Shown here piece after piece: positions 1 through 8,142 of a DNA stretch of 26,644 bases. The notes beneath the pieces were generated by a model. That model did no database searches. It saw nothing but the letters and a program-made list of their open reading frames with translations, and was not told the DNA's origin. The stretch spans positions 1-26,644 of the forward strand of contig DAOKYY010000045.1 in NCBI GenBank assembly GCA_035325905.1, read 5' to 3'. Position numbers and translations under genes: made by a program. The stretch comes from DYGX01 sp035325905. GTDB taxonomy: Bacteria; Chloroflexota; Anaerolineae; Aggregatilineales; Aggregatilineaceae. The first letter of the stretch is position 1. Each line of letters opens with the position of its first letter.

Positions 1-261
1 CAGCCCGTCGTCGGAAACGGTCCAGCTCGCGGCCAGGTTCGGCAGAATCTCGGCGACCGAGTCTGATGGGAACGTGACCAGCGTGTCGTAGACGGAGTGG
101 TGAACCAGCGATCCGCCCGGCTCGTAGGCGCGGCTCGGATCAAGCGAATGATAGTCTTCCGAGAGGCCGACAACCAGGACTTTCTCGTCTTGGGCGCCGG
201 CAACCCCCAGCGAGACTACACCCAGACTCAGGGCCAGCAGCAAAACGAATAAGCGGCGCAT
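1..261 (-). CDS. ABC transporter solute-binding protein, family 5 (N-terminal part)
   Basis: This is the first 87 codons of a gene that continues past the left edge. The start ATG (complement of 259-261) is preceded by a strong ribosome site, GGAGGG, a few bases upstream. The protein opens with a signal peptide: MRRLF, a hydrophobic stretch, then cleavage probably after VAGA. The mature start, with VLVVGLSEDYHSLDPSRAY followed by a VYDTLV segment and LAASW, is typical of the peptide/nickel/oligopeptide-binding family (SBP_bac_5, DppA/OppA-like). It would capture a ligand outside the membrane and deliver it to an ABC permease, whose genes would be expected beyond the window. Ligand specificity cannot be read from this fragment; some family members bind oligosaccharides. 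It is divergent from the GH20 gene. Confidence 0.85.
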   Translation of the reverse strand, partial: MRRLFVLLLALSLGVVSLGVAGAQDEKVLVVGLSEDYHSLDPSRAYEPGGSLVHHSVYDTLVTFPSDSVAEILPNLAASWTVSDDGL

Positions 262-682
262 TTTCCCTCCTGTGGCAGTATGTACGCGTAAATCCAGGCA
301 GCACCAGCAGGTCGTGCCTCGTCACCGACGCCGGATCGGGATCATGGGCGTGGAAGCCAACCGGCGACGGCGCAGAAAGCGGTCAGGGGGCAGCGGCGGG
401 CCGGGGACGCTGTCCGCTAATCTGAGTATATGCGCAAATGCTACAGCGCCCTGAAGAACGGGCAACTGCTGCGCTTGTTCATTTTGCATAGGACCGCACC
501 GCCGCGCGAGCATCCGGCCCCGCCGGGGCGCTGGACCGGTCGCGCCACGCCGGATACATGCGCCGGAGATAGTGAAAGGTGATGATTGTTCGCGCTGCGG
601 GTTAAAATAGCGCCCAATGAGCCAAGTCAATCTGAGTCAATCTGAGTCAATCCGAGTCAATAGCGCCACAGGAGAATTAAAC
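262..682. other. Non-coding divergent intergenic region with putative promoters
   Basis: No convincing gene is seen between the solute-binding protein and the GH20 gene. For the minus-strand gene, a possible promoter lies at about 447-474: TTGCCC, 16 bases, TAGCAT, read on the minus strand. For GH20, TAAAAT at 603-608 is a good -10 element, but no clear -35 precedes it, so activation by a protein would be needed. The short open frames here are compositional. The right end holds the 10-base-phased repeat listed separately. Confidence 0.4.
625..661 (+). repeat. Four AGTCAAT heptamers with a 10-base period (possible operator array)
   Basis: AGTCAAT occurs at 625-631, 635-641, 645-651 and 655-661, giving units of about GAGTCAATCT with a period of exactly 10. 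The period is close to one helical turn and is not a multiple of three, so it is not a protein repeat. It lies just downstream of the TAAAAT -10 candidate (603-608) and upstream of the preferred TTG start at 683, so it falls in the 5' leader. Side-by-side binding of a regulator on one DNA face is a reasonable inference; no regulator is identified. Confidence 0.6.
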
Positions 683-2506
683 TTGACACCCTCTGAGCTT
701 GTTCTGCTGCCTTATCCGCAACATATCGACTTTACCGGGGGGAGCGTGACCCTGCCCGAAACGGGGCGGATCGCGCTCCCTGAATCGCGCGGCGCGGAGC
801 TGGCGTTCGTCGCGCAGCGCGCGCAGGCCGCGCTGGCCCGCCACGCCCGGCTGAACTGGCCGATCGAGGGCGAAGGACCGGCGGCGGCGCTGACCTTCAC
901 CTGGAGCGATCGCTTTCCGTCGAACGAGGGATACCGGCTGGCGGTGAGTGCCGAGGGCATCGGGATCACCGCTCGGGCCGTGCTGGGCGCCTTCTACGCC
1001 GTCGCCACTCTGGTTCAGCTTTTGCAGACACACGGCCGGACACTGCCCGCGCTGGTGATCGACGACTGGCCGGATTTCGCCGCGCGCGGCGTGATGCTCG
1101 ACATCAGCCGCGACAAAGTGCCGACGATGGAGACACTGTACCAGCTGGTCGACCTGCTCGCCGGGTGGAAGATCAACCAGCTTCAGCTTTACACCGAGCA
1201 CACCTTCGCCTACGCCGAGCACCGCGAGGTCTGGGAGCACGCCTCGCCAATGACCGCCGAGCAGATTCGGGCGCTCGACGCCTACTGCCGCGAGCGGTGC
1301 ATCGAGCTGGTGCCCAACCAGAACAGCTTTGGGCACATGCATCGTTGGTTCGATCACCCGCGCTATCTTGCGCTGGCCGAGACCGACGCGCCGTTCCGCG
1401 CGCCGTGGGGAACGATGCTGCCGCCGTTCAGCCTGTCCCCCGCCGCGCCGGGGTCGCTGCCTTTCTTGGAGCGGCTCTACGCCGAGCTACTGCCCAATTT
1501 CAGCAGCAGGCTGTTTAACGTTGGCTGCGACGAGACGTTTGACCTGGGGTTGGGGCGCAGCCGCGAGCTGGTCGAAGCGCGCGGCAAGGGGCGCGTCTAT
1601 CTTGATTTTCTGCTGGAGATTTATCAGCTGGTCAAGCAGCACGGGCGCACGATGCAGTTCTGGGGCGACATCATCAACCAGTACCCGGAGCTGGTGGCGG
1701 AAGTTCCGAAGGACACGATCGCGCTGGAATGGGGCTACGAGGCGGATCATGACTTCGAGGGCAAGACGCGCCTGTTCGCCGAATCGGGCGTGCCGTTCTA
1801 CGTCTGCCCCGGCACGTCAAGCTGGAGCAGTTTCGCCGGGCGGACCGACAACTGCCTCGCCAACATTCGCAGCGCCGCCGCGCACGGGCTGGAGCACGGC
1901 GCGATCGGGCTGCTCAACACCGACTGGGGCGACAACGGGCACTGGCAGCCGCTGCCGGTCAGCTACCTGGGCTTCGCCTACGGCGCGGCGCTGAGCTGGG
2001 CCTACGGCCCCAACGTCGAACGCGATCTGCCCCTGGCGCTCGACACGTTCGCCTTTCAGGACGACGCGCAGATCATGGGCCGGATCGCCTACGATCTCGG
2101 CAACCTCTACCAGGTGTCGAACCAGTGGGGAAGCCTGCTGTTCAACGTGTACCTCTCGCCGCTCAAGCCGGAGCAGCGCTCTGACGAGGGCTTGCGGGCG
2201 CGCCTGCACGACACGCTAGACCGGATCGACGCGATCATCAAGCCGCTCGAGCGCGCGCGGATGGCCGCGCCTGACGCCGACCTGATCAAACGCGAGTTTG
2301 CGCACGTCGCGCGCCTGCTGCGACACGGCGCGAAGCGGGCGCTGTTCCAGATGGACAACGGCGAGTTCTCAGGAGATGACCTCGCGCGGGAGTTTGACGA
2401 ACTCGTCGCCGGGCAGCGCGAGATCTGGCTGATGCGCAACCGCCCCGGCGGCCTGAACGACAGCATCGCGCGGCTGGCCGGCGCCAGAGAGCTGTACGCC
2501 GGCTGA
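683..2506 (+). CDS. GH20 family beta-N-acetylhexosaminidase-like protein
   Basis: A GH20-type glycosidase, expected to release terminal beta-linked GlcNAc (or related) residues. It has an N-terminal alpha/beta domain and then a TIM barrel starting near DWPDFAARGVMLDISR. The catalytic Asp-Glu pair of the family is visible as VGCDETFDLG; the DE codons are at 1529-1534. NQNSFGHMHRWF resembles the GcnA-like branch. No signal peptide is seen, so it is probably cytoplasmic. I prefer TTG at 683 because GGAGAA at 671-676 gives good ribosome-site spacing. An in-frame ATG at 617 would add 22 residues encoded by the repeat array and has no ribosome site. It is a single gene, convergent with the Crp-type regulator, and may supply the hexosaminidase step for the mannosidases downstream. 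Confidence 0.88.
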   Translation: MTPSELVLLPYPQHIDFTGGSVTLPETGRIALPESRGAELAFVAQRAQAALARHARLNWPIEGEGPAAALTFTWSDRFPSNEGYRLAVSAEGIGITARAVLGAFYAVATLVQLLQTHGRTLPALVIDDWPDFAARGVMLDISRDKVPTMETLYQLVDLLAGWKINQLQLYTEHTFAYAEHREVWEHASPMTAEQIRALDAYCRERCIELVPNQNSFGHMHRWFDHPRYLALAETDAPFRAPWGTMLPPFSLSPAAPGSLPFLERLYAELLPNFSSRLFNVGCDETFDLGLGRSRELVEARGKGRVYLDFLLEIYQLVKQHGRTMQFWGDIINQYPELVAEVPKDTIALEWGYEADHDFEGKTRLFAESGVPFYVCPGTSSWSSFAGRTDNCLANIRSAAAHGLEHGAIGLLNTDWGDNGHWQPLPVSYLGFAYGAALSWAYGPNVERDLPLALDTFAFQDDAQIMGRIAYDLGNLYQVSNQWGSLLFNVYLSPLKPEQRSDEGLRARLHDTLDRIDAIIKPLERARMAAPDADLIKREFAHVARLLRHGAKRALFQMDNGEFSGDDLAREFDELVAGQREIWLMRNRPGGLNDSIARLAGARELYAG

Positions 2507-2510
2507 GCGG

Positions 2511-2701
2511 CTAGAAGCTGTTATGCGCTGCGTGGCTTAGTCTCCAGGCTATTCCCCCATCCTTCCGACCTGCGGTCGGCTTTCCTTCCCCCAGAACGAG
2601 GGAAGGAAAAAAGCCGGACGGACTCCCCTTCCCTCATGTTGGGGGCAAGGGGCCGGGGGATGGGGGGCTTTTCTCGGACGTGAGTGCATAACACGCTCTA
2701 G
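2511..2701. mobile_element. MITE-like foldback element flanked by CTAG
   Basis: A non-coding, strongly self-complementary segment lies between two CTAG tetranucleotides (2511-2514 and 2698-2701), which look like a 4-base target duplication. The ends are imperfect inverted repeats sharing a TGTTATGC core (2519-2526, and its complement near 2687-2694). Inside are nested stems: CCCCCATCC (2554-2562) with GGATGGGGG (2658-2666), TTTCCTTCCC (2581-2590) with GGGAAGGAAA (2600-2609), and CCGAC/GTCGG (2565-2579). There is no transposase, so any movement would need one in trans; CTAG-type targets are known for IS5-group elements. The right CTAG supplies the stop codon of the Crp-type gene. The stems could also act as a bidirectional terminator between the two convergent genes. 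Confidence 0.6.
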
Positions 2702-3378
2702 CCCCGCGCGGCGATGTCCGCCAGACCGGCTTCGTCGATCAGCGTGAACTCGGTGCGGGTGATGCGAATGAAATCCTTGTCGGAGAACTGATACAGCGCC
2801 CGGCAGACCATTTCCCGTGTAGAGCCGATGCGGGCGGCGATGTCGTCGAGCGTAAGGCTACGCTCCAGCGACGCCTCGCCCGCATCGGAGAACCGGTCCA
2901 GCAGGAAGCGCGCCAGCCGCCCCGACACCGGCTGAAACGCCAGCCCCTCAAGAATCTGGCTGGCCTGCCCCATACGCACGACCATTTTCTGGCTCAGGCT
3001 CCACAACGCCTGCGGCGTGTCGAGCAGCAGCGGGAGCAGCGCGTCGCGCGGCCAGGTGTGGATCTCGGTCGCCTCGCGCGCCACCAGCGCGACGGGTGTT
3101 TTCATCCCGTCGTTAAAAAAGGCCAGCCCCCAGAACAGCTCGCCCGGCGCCAGCGTCAGCACGATCAACTGGCGGCCGTCGGCGGATTCTTTGACGGCGT
3201 CCACCGACCCGGCGCCGACGATGAATAGATACGGCCAGACATCGCCATAGTGGGCGACGAACGACCCGGCTGCAAACCGCCGCCGCTGGGCGAGCGTCGC
3301 GGCCTGGTCGCGCTGGGCGGCGGTCAGGTGTTGAAAGATGGCGTTTTGCGCCAGAAGCGGCGCGAGTTTCTCGCTCAT
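2698..3378 (-). CDS. Crp/Fnr family transcriptional regulator
   Basis: A 226-residue protein with the standard layout: a cyclic-nucleotide-binding-type beta-roll at about residues 15-110, a dimer helix at about 112-140, and a C-terminal winged helix-turn-helix. The recognition region is near LTLDDIAARIGSTREMVCRAL (residues 176-195). There is a single Cys (192), so an Fnr-type iron-sulfur cluster is not expected. In the stretch equivalent to the cAMP pocket of E. coli CRP, the Glu and the Arg-Ser pair appear to be replaced (WGLAFFNDGMKTPV), so the ligand may not be cAMP. The gene ends on the CTAG of the adjacent repeat element. A -10-like CATAAT lies on its strand at 3434-3439. A CRP-like palindrome in the divergent region (3498-3515) suggests autoregulation or control of the neighbour. 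Confidence 0.9.
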   Translation of the reverse strand: MSEKLAPLLAQNAIFQHLTAAQRDQAATLAQRRRFAAGSFVAHYGDVWPYLFIVGAGSVDAVKESADGRQLIVLTLAPGELFWGLAFFNDGMKTPVALVAREATEIHTWPRDALLPLLLDTPQALWSLSQKMVVRMGQASQILEGLAFQPVSGRLARFLLDRFSDAGEASLERSLTLDDIAARIGSTREMVCRALYQFSDKDFIRITRTEFTLIDEAGLADIAARG

Positions 3379-3480
3379 TGTGCGTCAACTTACCCTGCTT
3401 CAATCTGTGTGTGACACCGTGCTCGTGGCCGTCATTATGGCACAGCTTGGCGCGGCGCGCCGGTTGTTTGCGAAAGAGCA

Positions 3481-3515
3481 AAGACACGCCGCGTCTCTTG
3501 TGATATAAAACACAA
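3481..3515 (+). promoter_or_regulatory. Promoter with CRP/FNR-like palindrome overlapping the -10
   Basis: TTGTG (3498-3502) and CACAA (3511-3515) form an 18-base inverted repeat. Read as a CRP site it is TGTGA, six bases, ACACA, one base away from the TGTGA-N6-TCACA consensus. TATAAA at 3504-3509 inside it, with AAGACA at 3481-3486 17 bases upstream, makes a plausible promoter for the membrane-protein gene. A bound regulator would therefore probably repress that gene. For the minus-strand regulator gene the site would sit roughly 80 bases upstream of its likely transcription start. Confidence 0.5.
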
Positions 3516-3570
3516 AACGTTATCAGCGCGTGACGCGCACGTGAGGATATTCTGAAGGGGGAAATTCGTT

Positions 3571-4419
3571 ATGAAGGATGATTACTCATCCAGGACCGGG
3601 GCGCTGCTGGCCTTCGTCGGCATCCTGGCCGCCGCTGCGGGGTTTGTCATCTTTGTCGTGAGCTACAACTTTTTGATCCAGGTCGAGATTGACGCCGGGC
3701 GGCCCGACGAAGCGAACGTCATCCGGTACGTCTTCCCGGTGCTCGGCTACCTGATCGCGGCGGCGACCGCCCTGTGGGTCGTCTCGTTCTATGGCTTCCT
3801 GATCGAGCAGAAGTGGGCGTGGATGGTCGGCATCATCGCCGGTACGATTGCGCTGGTCTGCAGCTTCTTCCCGATGATCCCGGCGGCCAGCCGCAGCCAG
3901 ACGCCCTGGATGGCGATTACCTTTGTGCCGACCCTGGCGGCGTGGGTCGGGCTGGTGTGGCTGCGCAAAGTCGCACGCAAGCCTGCGGCGCTGGCGTTCG
4001 TGGCCGGGCTGGCGTATGTGCTCTCGTTCATGGACGGCGTGGCGGCGATTGACCGCATTCAGATTATCGAAGACGACATCGTGCAGGGGCTGTACGTGAT
4101 GGTCCAGCAGGTCAACTGGTGGGCGGCGGCGGCCTGGGCGGTGTTTATCTTCGCGCTGCTGGGCCGCAAAAGCTGGGCGCAGATGGTCGGGATCGGCGCG
4201 GCGATCATGTCGATGATCGGCGGCTATCCGGTCGCCATCGACAGCATGATCGACAAGGGCACGTTCTCGATGTTCGCGCCCGCGCCGATGCTCAGCACCG
4301 CGCTGCTGATTTACCTGGTGCTGCCTGCAACGCGCGACTGGCTGGTACGCTGGGCGCGCGGCGAAGACGACCCTGCGCTGGCGGGCAAGGTCTCGCGCCC
4401 GGCCTACGCGGGGAAATAG
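3571..4419 (+). CDS. Polytopic membrane protein of unknown function
   Basis: A 282-residue hydrophobic protein that I do not assign to a family. About eight membrane helices are visible, roughly at residues 10-32, 51-76, 82-101, 113-132, 138-157, 183-199, 203-222 and 238-253, with a short charged C-terminal tail. There are no obvious nucleotide-binding, catalytic or transporter signature motifs. Conserved-looking Trp and Asp residues occur in the loops (for example SFMDGVAAIDRI). The ATG at 3571 follows the ribosome site AAGGGGGAA at about 3554-3562. It is divergent from the Crp/Fnr regulator, with a CRP-like palindrome overlapping its candidate promoter, so it is probably a target of that regulator. 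It is convergent with the GH38 gene, separated by 42 bases. Confidence 0.75.
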   Translation: MKDDYSSRTGALLAFVGILAAAAGFVIFVVSYNFLIQVEIDAGRPDEANVIRYVFPVLGYLIAAATALWVVSFYGFLIEQKWAWMVGIIAGTIALVCSFFPMIPAASRSQTPWMAITFVPTLAAWVGLVWLRKVARKPAALAFVAGLAYVLSFMDGVAAIDRIQIIEDDIVQGLYVMVQQVNWWAAAAWAVFIFALLGRKSWAQMVGIGAAIMSMIGGYPVAIDSMIDKGTFSMFAPAPMLSTALLIYLVLPATRDWLVRWARGEDDPALAGKVSRPAYAGK

Positions 4420-4461
4420 ATCGGGATAACACACTTCCACTGAGGTCCGGCGGCAGGGCGC

Positions 4462-7026
4462 TCAGCGTTCGAGCAGATCGCTTTCCTCCCAGGCGATCTG
4501 CTTGCCCTGCCGCGTGATGCGCAGCGTCTTGACCTGGTGCGCGCGTAGGTCAACGGCGAGCGGCGGGCCGCCTTCCAGCCGGAGTTCGGCGTGGACGGGC
4601 GCGCCCGCCGTCTCGTGCAGGCGGACGATCAGCGCGTCACCGCAATCGGCTTTTTTCAGCGCGCCGAGGATGACCGTAGATGGCTCGACCGCTAAAAACG
4701 GCGCCGGGCGGGCAGGCGCATCGGCGGGACGCGCCGGCGCGTGGTAGCTGAAGAAGTGCTCCAGCGGGTGATTCAGCTCCAGCGCGGCCAGCGCCAGCGC
4801 CCGCGCGACTGCGGCGGGGTCGCCGCCCGCTACCAGCCGGAAGCGCGTCTCGATCGTCTCCTGGTCCATGAAGGTATAGGCGCGGTTCGGGTCGAGCGTC
4901 GGGTTCTCGTCGCCGCAGGAATAGACCGCGCCCCGGCTCAGGCTGAGGCCCAGCGTGCCGTCCGCGCTGGCGTCGAACCCCGGCGCGCCGTTATTGGCGA
5001 CGCCAGCGGCGCCCGCCGCCGCGTCGAGACGTACCCAGCGCAGGCAGGAATGCTCGCTCGTATCGGCGGCGCGCTCCGCTACGCCATAGGGCACCTCGCA
5101 CCACGCGCGCGCATCCGGCAGATCGAACGGCAGCACCAGCTTGATCATCTTCTGGCGGGCCTGCATGTGCAGCCGCACGTCGAAATCGATCTGCGGCAGA
5201 TCGGCGTAGAGCGTGACGCGCAGGCTGGCGCGGGTGTGCTGCCAGCCGGTCAGGCATTCGACCGTCACCGCGACCGGTCCCTGGTGCAGCACGCGCACCG
5301 CCTGCCCGCGCTCGTCGCCTTCTTGCCCGACGAACGCGCCGGCTTCCGCCGGGGTAAGCGGCGCGAAATCCGCCAGCGGGCGGCTGTAGACCGCGTCCGC
5401 GATCCCGCCCCAGGCGTTGGGCGTATCGTGCGCGACGACGAGGCGCGCCGGGCCGCGCAGCAGGTCCCGCCCGGCGCTGGCTCCATCCTCGCGCAGCGTG
5501 GCCTGCGCCAGCGCGCCGAGCGCGCGGTCGAAGCGCAGCGTCCACCACGTGTTCTGCACACTGATGCCGCCCGCGTCCTGGCTGACGCTCAGCGGGGCAG
5601 AGGGCGGCAGCGGCGTGTCCTCGAAGCGGATCTCGTAACGGCGCGCCGAGAGCGGCGGCACTTCGGCCACGAAGCCGAGGAATGGCTGCATCGCGCTGCC
5701 GTCGAGGATCGGCGAGCCGCCGCGCTCCTGGTGGATCACGCGCCGCCCCGCGTCGTCGTAGAGCGCGTAGGGTCCCCGGTTCTGGGCCGGGTGGTACGCC
5801 CGCAGGAAATTAGCCCCGACGTAGCCGCGCAGCGGCGCGCTATGCGGGTTGAGCACATAGAGCGGGACGGTGCCGGGCCGGGGCGCGACGTTCGGCAGCA
5901 GCGCGCTCTGGCTCCCGGCGATGATGCGGCGCGCGGTATCCGCCGCGAAGCCGAACATATCCATTACGCCCGGCAGCGCGTCTTCGATCAGCGAGCCGGG
6001 CAGGACATCGTGAAAGGTGTTGAAGCACTGGCGCTTCCAGGCTTCGCGCAGCGCCTCGGCGGGATAGGCGCGGCCCTCGCGCCACCACGCGATCGCCGCC
6101 CACCGCTCGGCAGAGGCCAGCAGGCTCTCGACCTGGCGCATCCGCCGCTTGATCGGCGCGACCGAGGTGTAGCATCCAGCGGCGGTGCGCTGAAGCTCGC
6201 CCTCGACCAGCGGCAGGTCCGGCGCAGCGACCTGGACGCGCGCCAGATACGCTTCGGGCGTGCTGTGCCGCACCTCGACATCCGCGCCCGCCATTTCTTC
6301 GAACAATGCGCGGAAGGCGTCCAGATCGGCGCGCGTTGGCCCGCCGCCGTGATCGCCCAGCCCCCAGGGGACCAGCACGTCCAGCCCGGTCGAGCGGGCC
6401 AGATCGATCCCGGTGCGCGCCTGCATCACCGCGTCCTGGCGCTCGACGCTGTACTCGCGGTTCGGCGTGCAATAAAAGACACTCGCCGGGCGCAGCGCCA
6501 GCACGGTCGAGCCGTCTACCCCGCGCCAGCGATAGAGCGGGCCGGGCAGCGGCATCTGGCGGACGATCGGGCGGCAGTGGATGTAAAGCTGAAAGCCGCT
6601 CTGCTCCAGCAGTTGCGGCAGGCTGCCCGCGTGCCCGAACGAATCGAAGTTGTAGGCGACGGCCGGGCGCACCCCGAACCGCTCCGCGAAGTAGCGCCGC
6701 CCTTCGAGGATGCAGCGGACCAGCGTCTCGCCGCCCGGCAGGTTGACGTCCGGCTGCAAATACCAGCCGCCGCTGATGTTCCACCGCCCGGCGCGCACCA
6801 GCGCGCGGATGCGCTCGAACAGCGGCGGATCGTAGTCTTCAACCCACTCGTAGAGCACGCTCTCGTTGTGGTTGAAGATGAACTCCGGGTACTCGTCAAG
6901 CAGGTCGGCGGCGGTGCGGAAGGTTGAGATCGCCTCGCGCGCGCCTTCTTCCCAGGGCCACTTCCAGACCGGGTCGATGTGCGCGTTGCAGATCAGATGC
7001 ACAATCGGTTTGTCATTCGGGCGCAT
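4462..7026 (-). CDS. GH38 alpha-mannosidase-like protein (first of two)
   Basis: An 854-residue GH38 enzyme, expected to cleave alpha-mannosyl linkages with a Zn-dependent retaining mechanism. The N-terminal barrel shows the family metal motif NAHIDPVW (His16, Asp18), the nucleophile motif YNFDSFGH (Asp128, also a metal ligand) and the fourth-ligand motif GDHGGGPTR (His226). A helical segment and a long C-terminal beta domain follow. The start at 7026 is chosen because GGAGAGG lies 7 bases upstream; an in-frame upstream extension to 7095 would overlap the preceding gene. No signal peptide is seen, so it is probably cytoplasmic. It lies 20 bases after the URO-D-like gene and is very likely co-transcribed with it. 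It differs clearly from the second GH38 at 17937-20372, so the two may prefer different linkages. Confidence 0.92.
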   Translation of the reverse strand: MRPNDKPIVHLICNAHIDPVWKWPWEEGAREAISTFRTAADLLDEYPEFIFNHNESVLYEWVEDYDPPLFERIRALVRAGRWNISGGWYLQPDVNLPGGETLVRCILEGRRYFAERFGVRPAVAYNFDSFGHAGSLPQLLEQSGFQLYIHCRPIVRQMPLPGPLYRWRGVDGSTVLALRPASVFYCTPNREYSVERQDAVMQARTGIDLARSTGLDVLVPWGLGDHGGGPTRADLDAFRALFEEMAGADVEVRHSTPEAYLARVQVAAPDLPLVEGELQRTAAGCYTSVAPIKRRMRQVESLLASAERWAAIAWWREGRAYPAEALREAWKRQCFNTFHDVLPGSLIEDALPGVMDMFGFAADTARRIIAGSQSALLPNVAPRPGTVPLYVLNPHSAPLRGYVGANFLRAYHPAQNRGPYALYDDAGRRVIHQERGGSPILDGSAMQPFLGFVAEVPPLSARRYEIRFEDTPLPPSAPLSVSQDAGGISVQNTWWTLRFDRALGALAQATLREDGASAGRDLLRGPARLVVAHDTPNAWGGIADAVYSRPLADFAPLTPAEAGAFVGQEGDERGQAVRVLHQGPVAVTVECLTGWQHTRASLRVTLYADLPQIDFDVRLHMQARQKMIKLVLPFDLPDARAWCEVPYGVAERAADTSEHSCLRWVRLDAAAGAAGVANNGAPGFDASADGTLGLSLSRGAVYSCGDENPTLDPNRAYTFMDQETIETRFRLVAGGDPAAVARALALAALELNHPLEHFFSYHAPARPADAPARPAPFLAVEPSTVILGALKKADCGDALIVRLHETAGAPVHAELRLEGGPPLAVDLRAHQVKTLRITRQGKQIAWEESDLLER

Positions 7027-7046
7027 GGCTGGACCTCTCCCGCGCG

Positions 7047-8087
7047 TCAGGTGTTGGCCGGAGTGGGTTCGGGGTAATTGCCGTGCGCGCGCCACACGTC
7101 GAGCATCAGCTCATAGCGGCGCAGCGGCATACCGGTGTAGATACAGTTGCTGGTCGAGAAGATATAGCCGCCGCCCGGCATTCCGTGGCGCAGCGCGTAG
7201 CGCGCGGACGCGATCACGTCCTCGTCCGTGCCGGTGTCCAGCAGCCCGCAATTGACATTCCCGATCAGGCACAGCTCGCGCCCATAGCGCCGCTTGACTT
7301 CCGCGATGTCCACGCCGCCCTGCGGATCGAGCGAGTGGAGCGCGTGCGGCCCGGTCTGCGCCAGCTGGTCGAGGATCGGCATGATATTACCGTCAGTGTG
7401 TTTGATCACGTAAAAACCGCGCTCGCGCAAGCCGCGCGTAAGCTGCTCAAGATAGGGCGCGACGAACTCCGAGAACTGGGCCGGGCTGAGAAATGGGCCG
7501 GTGTTGAAGCAGTAGTCGGTGCACAGGGCGAACCCGTCGAGCTTGCCGTGCGCGGCCAGCGCGTCCGCCTGGCGCAGCCGGGCCTCGACCCGCGCTTGCG
7601 CTTCGGCCTTTAGCGCGTCCGGCTCGTCGATCAGCCGGTAGCAGAACTCGGCCATGTGGTGGCCGTCCGGGATGCCAAAGGTCGCGTCGCCGTGCCGCAG
7701 CAGAAAGTAGCGGTCGCCGCTCTTGTCGCGGATCAGATCGATCAGGTGGATCGTTTCTTCCACCGTGTCAGGGTTCGGGTGCAGGAAGATGGCGCCGTGC
7801 TCGTAGCGTTCGGCGGTGGCGAGGTAGATGCCCGTCATGTCGGCGCGGTGAAGCTGGCGCTCGCGCTCCTCCATTTGTAGCCACTGCTCGTAATTGCGAT
7901 GCGAAGGATGCACCTTGCCGAAGGCTTCCATGGTCAGGAAGAAAACCAGCTCGAAATGCGGGACGCGCCCAGCCAGCGGGCGGCGCTCCAGCGCGGCGGC
8001 GAAGCGCTCGCGCGGGGTGCGCGGCGTGGGGAAGTCAGGTAGGGGCAAGGGTAAGTCCAAGTCTGCGAATTCCGTCCATGAAAGCAT
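7047..8087 (-). CDS. Uroporphyrinogen decarboxylase-like (URO-D superfamily) protein
   Basis: A 346-residue protein with the URO-D TIM-barrel pattern: VPHFELVFF near the N terminus, then FYVIKHTDGNI, SLDPQGGVDIAEVKRRYG, LIGNVNC and GGYIFSTSNC before a final RRYELMLD helix. True heme-pathway HemE is unlikely, because the HemE N-terminal arginine-rich substrate motif is not seen and the gene is paired with a glycosidase. The family also includes cobalamin-dependent methyltransferases (MtaA/CmuA) with an H-x-C...C zinc site. Here the comparable positions read His230-x-Asp232 and Cys315, a possible variant metal site. It is the first gene of the minus-strand unit with GH38. A role in handling a methylated or carboxylated sugar is a guess. 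The start at 8087 lacks a strong ribosome site. Confidence 0.82.
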   Translation of the reverse strand: MLSWTEFADLDLPLPLPDFPTPRTPRERFAAALERRPLAGRVPHFELVFFLTMEAFGKVHPSHRNYEQWLQMEERERQLHRADMTGIYLATAERYEHGAIFLHPNPDTVEETIHLIDLIRDKSGDRYFLLRHGDATFGIPDGHHMAEFCYRLIDEPDALKAEAQARVEARLRQADALAAHGKLDGFALCTDYCFNTGPFLSPAQFSEFVAPYLEQLTRGLRERGFYVIKHTDGNIMPILDQLAQTGPHALHSLDPQGGVDIAEVKRRYGRELCLIGNVNCGLLDTGTDEDVIASARYALRHGMPGGGYIFSTSNCIYTGMPLRRYELMLDVWRAHGNYPEPTPANT

Positions 8088-8142
8088 TCTTACCGGGGCA
8101 AGTCACCGGCTCTTTCAGGCGCTCGACAGGTGGTCATCAAGC

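Noticed and set aside
625..661. CRISPR-like array
   Set aside because: The units are only about 10 bases with no variable spacers; it is a simple phased tandem repeat.
617..682. ATG 617 as start of the GH20 gene
   Set aside because: No ribosome site, and the added residues are encoded by the 10-base repeats; TTG 683 has GGAGAA at proper spacing.
3525..3537. GCGCG-TGA-CGCGC inverted repeat as an operator
   Set aside because: Only five-base arms made of G and C, expected by chance here; the nearby TTGTG/CACAA palindrome is far stronger.
4741..6927. Long open frame of 728 codons on the plus strand
   Set aside because: It lies wholly antisense to the GH38 gene, is Arg/Ala/Gln-rich without motifs, and is explained by high GC with few stop codons.
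7047..8087. hemE of heme biosynthesis
   Set aside because: Paired with a mannosidase, lacks the expected HemE N-terminal signature, and no other heme genes are near.
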